Of a stretch of DNA of 9,672 nucleotides, positions 1-5,303 are shown piece by piece. The DNA comes from CAZQVN01 sp964596775 (GTDB lineage Bacteria; Eisenbacteria; RBG-16-71-46; JABDJR01; JAWXBZ01): positions 1-9,672 of the forward strand of contig CAZQVN010000089.1 of NCBI GenBank assembly GCA_964596775.1, written 5' to 3'. A program made the translations under genes and the position numbers. The notes under the pieces are model-generated. The model saw only the letters and a program-made list of their open reading frames with translations, did no database searches and was not told where the DNA came from. Every line of letters starts with the position of its first letter. Position 1 is the stretch's first letter.

Positions 1-4
1 TGTC

Positions 5-766
5 ATGGTCTACCTGCCCGCCCTCGTTCTCGTGGTCCTGCTCGTCCTGATCCTGTCGAACTCCATCCGGGTTCTCAGGGAGTACGAAAGGGCCGTCGTC
101 TTCCGGCTCGGCCGCCTCGTCGGCGAGCGCGGCCCCGGACTGTTCATCCTTCTGCCGGTCGTGGATCGCATGGTCAAGGTTTCCCTCCGGGTGGTGGCCA
201 TGGATGTTCCCGCACAGGACATCATCACGAGGGACAACATCTCCATCAAGGTGAACGCGGTCCTCTACTTCCAGGTCGAATCGGCGCAGAAGGCCGTCGT
301 CAACGTCGAGGACTTTCTCTACGCGACGTCCCAGATTTCCCAGACCACGCTCCGCAGCATCGTCGGCGAGCACGAACTGGACGATCTTCTGGCCGAGCGG
401 GAAAAGATAAACGTGAAGCTTCAGCAGATCATCGACGAGCGGACGGAGCCGTGGGGCATCAAGGTGACCGCGGTGGAGGTCAAGGATGTCGACCTGCCCC
501 AGGAAATGCAGCGGGCCATCGCCAGGCAGGCCGAAGCGGAGCGGGAACGGCGCGCCAAGATCATCCACGCCGAAGGGGAGTACACGGCCTCGGAAAAGCT
601 CACCGACGCGGCCGCGCGGATTTCGCAGGAGCCGATCGCTATCCAGCTGCGCTACCTGCAGACCCTGACCGAGATAGCCAGCGAAAAGAACTCCACGATC
701 CTGTTCCCGATTCCGATGGAACTGCTCCGGGCCTTCTCGCCCCCGGCGGAGCGCAATCGAACCTGA
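5..766 (+). CDS. Slipin: stomatin-like SPFH/Band 7 membrane protein
   Basis: 253 residues. Residues about 3-19 form a hydrophobic N-terminal membrane segment, followed at once by the slipin signature region REYERAVVFRLGR and GPGLFILLPVVDR (about residues 25-55), which opens the Band 7 domain. The rest is typical: DVPAQDIITRDNISIKVNAV, then a long charged helical stretch (AEREKINVKLQQIIDERT to AEAERERRAKIIHAEGEY, about 129-195) likely to form a coiled coil for oligomerisation, and the usual C-terminal block NSTILFPIPMELLRAF. Length matches free-standing bacterial and archaeal slipins. Family knowledge: these membrane-anchored oligomers organise membrane microdomains and are often encoded next to an NfeD-type membrane protease, which could lie left of the window but is not seen. 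The ATG lies only 4 bases from the edge, so its ribosome binding site cannot be inspected; the start is supported by length and membrane-segment position. The stop is directly followed by a set of inverted repeats. Confidence 0.93.
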   Translation: MVYLPALVLVVLLVLILSNSIRVLREYERAVVFRLGRLVGERGPGLFILLPVVDRMVKVSLRVVAMDVPAQDIITRDNISIKVNAVLYFQVESAQKAVVNVEDFLYATSQISQTTLRSIVGEHELDDLLAEREKINVKLQQIIDERTEPWGIKVTAVEVKDVDLPQEMQRAIARQAEAERERRAKIIHAEGEYTASEKLTDAAARISQEPIAIQLRYLQTLTEIASEKNSTILFPIPMELLRAFSPPAERNRT

Positions 767-837
767 CCGAAGCCGCCGGGCCGGAAAATTCGGCTTCGGC
801 GACACCGGTAACGACTTACCGGGCACCGGACGCCCGG
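767..837 (+). repeat. Cluster of three inverted repeats after the slipin gene
   Basis: The first repeat starts one base after the slipin TGA: a perfect 9-bp inverted repeat, CCGAAGCCG (767-775) and CGGCTTCGG (791-799), with a 15-base loop. The second is CCGGTAA (805-811), loop CGAC, TTACCGG (816-822), perfect over 7 bp. The third is CCGGGC (819-824) and GCCCGG (832-837), perfect over 6 bp with a 7-base loop; its left arm shares bases 819-822 with the right arm of the second, so those two hairpins exclude each other. No T-run follows any of them, so a standard intrinsic terminator is not shown. They may end or stabilise the slipin transcript, act as an operator, or form a leader switch for the next gene; the sequence does not decide. 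Confidence 0.55.
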
Positions 838-934
838 AGAGGTGTTCAGCACAAGGCGGCCCTTCCTTTGCGTCGGAACCGCCCGGAAGACCGCCGGGGC
901 CACCCGCCGAACCCGAAAGAGCGTAAACGAGTGT

Positions 935-964
935 TTGCGGCGGAGTTGGACCATTCTGTATACT
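935..964 (+). promoter_or_regulatory. Candidate sigma-70-type promoter for the HEAT/PPIase gene
   Basis: TATACT at 959-964 is a good -10 element (5 of 6 consensus positions), with a weak -35, TTGCGG at 935-940, 18 bases upstream. Transcription would begin near 971, leaving a leader of about 45 bases before the TTG start at 1017. The -35 is poor, so support rests mainly on the -10 and the position between two genes separated by 250 bases. Confidence 0.35.
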
Positions 965-1002
965 CGCCAGCACTCTTTCGACACGAAACTGAGGTTGATT
1001 CC

Positions 1003-1010
1003 AAGGAGGT
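1003..1010 (+). promoter_or_regulatory. Strong ribosome binding site that fixes the TTG start
   Basis: AAGGAGGT (1003-1010) closely matches the anti-Shine-Dalgarno complement and sits 6 bases before the TTG at 1017. The nearest in-frame ATG (1038) has no comparable site and would cut into the hydrophobic export signal. This decides the start of the HEAT/cyclophilin gene. Confidence 0.85.
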
Positions 1011-1016
1011 CGAAGC

Positions 1017-3035
1017 TTGTTTCGTATTATTGTGGGAATGGCTCTCCTGTCACTACTTTCGGGCACCCCCGCGGGCGCTTCTCTCCCCTCCGACCCCCTT
1101 GCGGACCCGGCTTACAGCGAAATTCTTCAGCTGGAAAACAGCAGGGATACCGGAGCCCGGCTCCAGGAACTGGCCCGGAAAGGTCCCGGACCCGTTCGCG
1201 CCCGGGCAATCCGGGCGCTGGCCCGCGCACAGGACCCCGCGCTTGTCACGGTGTTCGCCGACCTGATTCGGGACAAGGATGCCGACGTCCGCAGCGAGGC
1301 TGCGCTCGGAATGGGCCTGCTCTGGGAGAACGGGGATGTGGCCTCCCTCATTGAAGCGTTCTCGAAAGAGAAGGATGCCCGGGTTCGAGAAATGCTGGTG
1401 GAAGCCGTGGGGCGATGCGGAACCGTCGAAAACGGCGTCGGTTTTCTCTCCGGGATCGCGGCCGGAGCCGACACGACCCTCGCATTCCGGGCCTGTATCG
1501 GCCTCGGCGTTCTGGGCCAGCGCGGCGTGGATATCACCGCGTCGCTGGCCACCCTGAACAACGTGGCCCGGTCGCCGGCCGCCAGCGTCCGCTGGGCACT
1601 GGCGTTTGCCCTGTTTCGCGGACTGCCGGACAAGGCGCCTCCCATCGCCCGCCTGATGCTCAAGGACTCCGACAGCCTTGTCCGGATCTTTGCCCTCAAG
1701 GCCATCGGGGCGAGCCAGCATCGCCAGCACCAGCTGGCGGTCGCGGCCGCACCTCTCGTGCAGGACCCGGACTGGCGGGTCCGTGTGGAGGCGGTCCGGG
1801 CATTGGCCCTGGTCCGCGCCTATCCGTTCGTGTCGACACTCGGGCTGGCCACGGAAGATTCCGAACTCATGGTCCGACTGGCCGCCATCGAGGCGCTGGG
1901 CGACCTCCGGGCCAGCCAGGGGCTGAAGTTCACCCATACGATCATGCGTGAAAGCGACGACTGGCGCCTGCGTTCCGCGGCCATCATCGCATCGAGCAAG
2001 ATCGAGGGTGACGGAGCCCTGCCCGAGTATGACAAGCTCAGAACCTCCTCCGAGTGGCAGATCCGCCGGGCCGTGGCTCAGGCCATGGGCAATCTCTCGT
2101 CGGATCATGCCCGCAACACGCTGGGAAAAATGACGTCCGACTCCGAGCCGAAAGTCCTCGCCGTGGTGGCCCAGTCGCTGGGCAACTATCCCCAGATTTT
2201 CGCCCTCGACGATCTGCAGCAACTTCTGCGCAGCGACGACGTGGCCGTTCTCACGAATGCGTCCTCCGCCCTCGGCCAGCGCGGAGATCGCAACGCCATT
2301 TTCCCGCTCTGCGACGCCATGGACCGGCTGCGCAGCCCCTCCGACAGCGAGCCGATGATCGAAATCATGAAGGCTCTCGCGGCGATCGTGGTCGGTTCCG
2401 AAGGACCGAGCCGCGGGGAGCTCACGGACGAGATGAAGGTGCGCGCCGTGGAAACGATCGGCAAGGCATTGAACGACACGGATCGGACGGTGGCCGTTGC
2501 GGCAAGCCGTGCCCTGGCCTCCATAGACGGCGGCGATTACTCCGGGAAGATTTCCCCCGAATCGACGGTTGCCCACCCTCTCTTTCTCGATGAAATCCGG
2601 ACTGTCGGTTCACCCCGTGTCCGCATCGTAACGAAGCGCGGGGACATCGTCGTGGACCTGTTCCCCGGCGAGGCCCCGAACACGGTCGCCAACTTTCTCA
2701 AGCTGACCGGGCAGGGGTTCTATGACGGGGTGGTCCTCCACCGCGTCGTCCCCGACTTCGTCACCCAGGGAGGATGTCCGCGCGGTGACGGATGGGGGTC
2801 CCCGGGATACCAGATCCGCTGCGAATACAACGGCCTGAACTACGACACCGGAATGGTCGGCATGGCGCTGTCCGGCAAGGACACGGGCGGAAGCCAGTTC
2901 TTCATCACCCATTCCCCTCAACCCCATCTCGACGGGCGCTACACGATCTTCGGGAAGGTGGTCGAAGGACTGTCCCTGATCTCCCGGATTCTGCCCGGCG
3001 ACACGATCACGCGGATTGAACTGATCCCGTCCTGA
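1017..3035 (+). CDS. Exported HEAT-repeat protein with C-terminal cyclophilin PPIase domain
   Basis: 672 residues. Residues 1-21 form a signal peptide (hydrophobic IIVGMALLSLLSG, likely cleavage after PAGA), so the mature protein is expected in the periplasm or envelope. Residues about 45-515 are a chain of roughly 10-12 HEAT-like helical repeats, with recurring patterns such as DADVRSEAALGMG, DWRVRVEAVRALA and WQIRRAVAQAMGNL; this solenoid normally binds partner proteins. Residues about 535-672 are a cyclophilin-type peptidyl-prolyl cis-trans isomerase domain: catalytic Arg in LHRVVPDF (R576), F581, QGG (Q584), then GGSQFFITHSPQPHLDGRYT and IFGKVVEG. The key catalytic positions are retained, so it is probably active. 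It starts with TTG behind a strong ribosome binding site, and its TGA overlaps the next ATG by one base. Inferred role: proline isomerisation or chaperoning of exported clients held by the HEAT scaffold. Confidence in the domains is high, in the cellular role low. Confidence 0.92.
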   Translation: MFRIIVGMALLSLLSGTPAGASLPSDPLADPAYSEILQLENSRDTGARLQELARKGPGPVRARAIRALARAQDPALVTVFADLIRDKDADVRSEAALGMGLLWENGDVASLIEAFSKEKDARVREMLVEAVGRCGTVENGVGFLSGIAAGADTTLAFRACIGLGVLGQRGVDITASLATLNNVARSPAASVRWALAFALFRGLPDKAPPIARLMLKDSDSLVRIFALKAIGASQHRQHQLAVAAAPLVQDPDWRVRVEAVRALALVRAYPFVSTLGLATEDSELMVRLAAIEALGDLRASQGLKFTHTIMRESDDWRLRSAAIIASSKIEGDGALPEYDKLRTSSEWQIRRAVAQAMGNLSSDHARNTLGKMTSDSEPKVLAVVAQSLGNYPQIFALDDLQQLLRSDDVAVLTNASSALGQRGDRNAIFPLCDAMDRLRSPSDSEPMIEIMKALAAIVVGSEGPSRGELTDEMKVRAVETIGKALNDTDRTVAVAASRALASIDGGDYSGKISPESTVAHPLFLDEIRTVGSPRVRIVTKRGDIVVDLFPGEAPNTVANFLKLTGQGFYDGVVLHRVVPDFVTQGGCPRGDGWGSPGYQIRCEYNGLNYDTGMVGMALSGKDTGGSQFFITHSPQPHLDGRYTIFGKVVEGLSLISRILPGDTITRIELIPS

Positions 3036-3967
3036 TGCGCGATTCCGAGACCGGCAGGGTCAATCTGCGCTCGGCCGGACGGGTCTGCGCGTCATCGGGA
3101 TGCCGGAAACCGGCGCTCGAGAGAGCCGACCGGTGCTGGCACCACCTTCCCTCGCCGCTGGACTGGCGCGATGCCGTCTGCGTGGAACTGGCCAGCGGCG
3201 GCGACTTCAGCGGAGGGCGACTGATCGGCGCGGACTTCACGTCCGCCCGCCTCGGTCGGGCGATCCTCGCCGAGGCCGATCTCAGGAGATCCTCGCTGCG
3301 CGGCGCGGACCTGACCGGCGCGCTTCTTTATGCCGCGCGCCTTCTGGGCTGCGACCTGAGCCGGTGCGACCTGTCCGAGGCGGACATGTCCCGCGTCAGG
3401 GCCCAGGGATCCTACCTGGCCGGAGCCACCGCGCGGCGGACGACCTGGACCCAGTCCAGGCTGCAACGTGCGGTCCTCGATGGCTCTGAAATGACCCGCG
3501 CGGACTTCACGCAAGCCGATCTGCGCGGCGCGCGCATGGACGGCGCGCGGTTCGAGAAGGCGATATTCACGTCCGCGCGGCTGGAATGCGGCCACCTGAA
3601 GAACGCGTTTCTCCGGGGGGCCGACCTGACCGGAGCCCGCCTTTCCGGTGCCATGCTTTCCGACTCCGATTTCATCGGCGCCAACCTGACCGACGTGCTT
3701 ATGGTCCGCGCGGTCGGCGTCGTCGTGGATTTCTCCGACTGCGACCTGACCCGGGTCAACGCCCGCCAGGCCTACCTGCGCGGAAGCCGTTTCACCGGAG
3801 CGGACCTCGCCGGCGCCGTGCTGCGCGATGCCGATCTTCGTGATGCCGACTTTGAAGGGGCGGTGCTGGAAGGGACCGACTTCCGGAGGGCCCGGCTCGA
3901 GGGGTCCCGGTTTGCCGGGGCCCGGCTCGATGGCGCCATGTTCGAAGGAAACGTGCCGGAAAAATAA
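3035..3967 (+). CDS. Pentapeptide-repeat protein with N-terminal Cys/His knuckle
   Basis: 310 residues, no signal peptide or membrane segment, so likely cytoplasmic. From about residue 52 to 306 it consists almost wholly of A(D/N)LxX-type pentapeptides (for example GADLTGALL, EADMS, RADFTQADLRGARMDGARF, GADLAGAVLRDADLRDADF), predicting a right-handed quadrilateral beta-helix of roughly 12 coils. Regularity drops near 125-150 (ATARRTTWTQSRLQRAVL) and 225-235, where loops may bulge. Residues 18-37 hold a possible zinc knuckle: C18-x4-C23-x10-C34-W-H36-H37. The ATG overlaps the TGA of the cyclophilin gene (TGATG), and no clear Shine-Dalgarno site precedes it, so translation is probably coupled to the upstream gene. 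Family knowledge: some pentapeptide proteins (Qnr, MfpA, AlbG) mimic DNA and protect gyrase, but most have unknown roles; nothing here points to gyrase specifically. Confidence 0.9.
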   Translation: MRDSETGRVNLRSAGRVCASSGCRKPALERADRCWHHLPSPLDWRDAVCVELASGGDFSGGRLIGADFTSARLGRAILAEADLRRSSLRGADLTGALLYAARLLGCDLSRCDLSEADMSRVRAQGSYLAGATARRTTWTQSRLQRAVLDGSEMTRADFTQADLRGARMDGARFEKAIFTSARLECGHLKNAFLRGADLTGARLSGAMLSDSDFIGANLTDVLMVRAVGVVVDFSDCDLTRVNARQAYLRGSRFTGADLAGAVLRDADLRDADFEGAVLEGTDFRRARLEGSRFAGARLDGAMFEGNVPEK

Positions 3968-3981
3968 AATTGGGGACCCAA
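3956..3981 (-). terminator. Weak candidate terminator on the - strand
   Basis: Read on the - strand, TTGGGTCCCCAA (3981-3970) can form a 4-bp stem with a 4-base loop and is followed by TTTTATTTTTCC. The U-rich tail is good but the stem is short. It would catch - strand read-through into the end of the pentapeptide gene, whose last codons contribute the T-rich tract. Confidence 0.22.
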
Positions 3982-4222
3982 CGATCCCTGCCAGACCGAT
4001 CTGTTTCCACGGTGGTCCCCGCCAACCGGGTTACAGACTCATCGGACCGGTTGCGGCGGGAGGGTCGTCGACACCCCTCCGCAAAACAACCGTTGGTTCA
4101 GGATCGCCAGAGTCCCCGTGTTCCAGCCTGCTCTCGGTATCGGGGGATGTCCGGCTGGTCATTCAACTTTCAACGTGCGCCTGTATTGAAAACCCGCGTG
4201 CAACGGGTCGATACACACCACT
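3968..4222. other. Convergent intergenic region, mostly without recognisable signals
   Basis: This region separates the + strand pentapeptide gene from the - strand gene ending at 4223. It holds a small hairpin with an A/T tract at its left edge (3956-3981), a 6-bp GC hairpin GGAGGG/CCCTCC (4059-4064 with 4075-4080) without a T-run, and a likely - strand terminator at 4189-4208. I see no convincing terminator for the + strand operon and no small gene. Confidence 0.5.
4189..4208 (-). terminator. Candidate intrinsic terminator of the exported hypothetical gene
   Basis: On the - strand, 14 bases after the stop of the gene at 4223-4942, ACCCG (4208-4204) pairs with CGGGT (4196-4192) around the 7-base loop TTGCACG, and the right arm runs into TTTTC. 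The stem is only 5 bp but the position and U-run fit termination. Confidence 0.45.
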
Positions 4223-4942
4223 TCAGCGTCCGAGTTCCGCCTTGTCGCTGCCGTCATACCCGAGAAGCCGCGCTTCCAGCTTCAGCATCGGCACCGAGAT
4301 CTGGGGGACGCGTCCCTGCTTGTCGACCAGAAGATCGACGCTCGTGTCGTACAGGTCTATCGTCAACCGGCGGGCGCGGAATGTTCCGTTTCCGTTCTCG
4401 ACCGTTCCCAGCCCGCGAACCCGGCAGTGCGCCGTATAGCTCTCCTTGCGGTCCACATCGAAGACGGTGAGATCCTGCTCGCCCCCCTTCTCGAAGTCAT
4501 ACTTGTCGACCAGGGGCAGGAACAGGGATATGAGGTTGGACTGGACGACAAGATCGGCCGGGTTGATCTTCAGCCGCTTCTTCGTCTCCATGCCGTTCTG
4601 CCGGATGACGTGATCCGCGCGCTTGCCGTCGAACACGGTGGACACCTCGATGCTCTCGCCGCCCTGCTGCCTGTCGAGATCGAAGCTCACCGGCGACATC
4701 GTTCCATCCAGGGTGAGCGACGGTCGGAGCGATGTGGAGACCCCGTTCACATCCAGGACGGACTCTCCTCTGAGTACGGCCTGCCCCTCATCCCCCGTGT
4801 CCCACATGTACCGCTCCGACCCCACCCGTTGTCCGTCTCTGAACAGTTCATACGAACCGCTTCCATCCGGTGACGCCGCGACGCCGCCGCTCAGAAGCAG
4901 GCTCGCGGCGATCGATGCGGCGAAAAGTTTCCTGAAAATCAC
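4223..4942 (-). CDS. Exported protein of unknown function, beta-rich
   Basis: 239 residues from a GTG start at 4942-4940, chosen because GGAGG (4953-4949) lies 6 bases upstream and the reading gives a clean signal peptide. Residues 1-23 are KLFAASIAASLLLSGG with a probable cleavage after GVAA; there is no lipobox cysteine, so a soluble periplasmic or secreted product is expected. The mature part alternates short strands and turns (YELFRDGQRVGSERYMWD, LTLDGTMSPVSFDLDR, STVFDGKRADHVI, RRLTIDLYDTSVDLLVDKQG), a pattern common in lipoprotein-localisation-like or DUF3108/DUF6134-like envelope beta proteins; that link is only an impression. A single Cys sits in the SYTAHCRVRG segment. It is followed by a candidate terminator at 4189-4208 and separated by about 360 bases from the peptidase gene upstream, so it probably has its own promoter. 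I do not recognise a specific function. Confidence 0.82.
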   Translation of the reverse strand: MIFRKLFAASIAASLLLSGGVAASPDGSGSYELFRDGQRVGSERYMWDTGDEGQAVLRGESVLDVNGVSTSLRPSLTLDGTMSPVSFDLDRQQGGESIEVSTVFDGKRADHVIRQNGMETKKRLKINPADLVVQSNLISLFLPLVDKYDFEKGGEQDLTVFDVDRKESYTAHCRVRGLGTVENGNGTFRARRLTIDLYDTSVDLLVDKQGRVPQISVPMLKLEARLLGYDGSDKAELGR

Positions 4943-5189
4943 CTCAGCCCTCCTCCTCCGGAATCACGGGCACGCTCAATCCCGTGTCCGTGCATTGCGG
5001 GAACCGAGGGTATAGACGCAATCCCTCCGCAGAAAGTTGCATTGGGTGGGAATAAAAACGCATGCGGTGCGATGCGGGTTTCTCCGGCCGACCCGGTGCG
5101 TCCCAAATGGGAATCCGGTATCCGGATGAAATCAACTTTGTGACCATTTCAGTCCGGGATCGATACCGAAACGAGGCATCATCCCGACC

Positions 5190-5212
5190 CGAGTCACACA
5201 ACGTGACACTCG
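5190..5212. repeat. Bulged inverted repeat in the intergenic region
   Basis: CGAGTCAC and GTGACACTCG face each other across ACAAC; four plus four base pairs form, interrupted by a two-base bulge. It could be an operator for the exported gene downstream on the - strand or a chance hairpin. Confidence 0.3.
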
Positions 5213-5252
5213 AAGAGGGCGCCGCTCACCGGGAAAGCCCCGCGAAGCGGTC

Positions 5253-5287
5253 AAAAAAAGGGAGGAGCATCAAGGCTCCCCCCTTTT
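5253..5287 (-). terminator. Strong intrinsic terminator of the M13 peptidase gene
   Basis: Read on the - strand, AAAAGGGGGGAGC (5287-5275), loop CTTGAT, then GCTCCTCCCTTTT (5268-5256) followed by further T residues to 5253. All 13 positions pair, one as a G-U wobble that would be an A-C mismatch in the + transcript, so the element is better formed on the - strand. It begins 16 bases after the TAA at 5304-5306. Stem, loop and U-run are all canonical. Confidence 0.9.
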
Positions 5288-5303
5288 CCTTCTCCCTGCC
5301 GGC

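Larger units (their letters stand above)
4943..5303. other. 361-base intergenic region between two - strand genes
   Basis: Next to 5303 it contains the strong terminator of the M13 peptidase (5253-5287). A bulged inverted repeat, CGAGTCAC (5190-5197) with GTGACACTCG (5203-5212), lies in the middle. The part nearest 4943 carries the GTG-start ribosome binding site. This region should hold the promoter of the 4223-4942 gene; TATACC on the - strand (5014-5009) is a possible -10 but has no credible -35. Short reading frames here (for example 4944-5201 on the - strand) lack codon bias and homology cues, so I call no gene. Confidence 0.5.

Noticed and set aside
451..1266. + strand open frame of 271 codons across the slipin end and the intergenic region
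   Set aside because: It overlaps two well-supported genes, is rich in Arg/Pro/Gly as frame-shadow translations are, and has no family features.
1053..2576. Long - strand open frame of 507 codons opposite the HEAT/PPIase gene
   Set aside because: It is a shadow in GC-rich DNA: no recognisable domain, no start signal, and the + strand frame has clear HEAT repeats and a cyclophilin domain.
4944..5201. Small - strand open frame of 85 codons ending just before the GTG start at 4942
   Set aside because: Its TGA next to the GTG looked like coupling, but codon use is mixed, there is no ribosome binding site before its ATG, and it lacks any motif.
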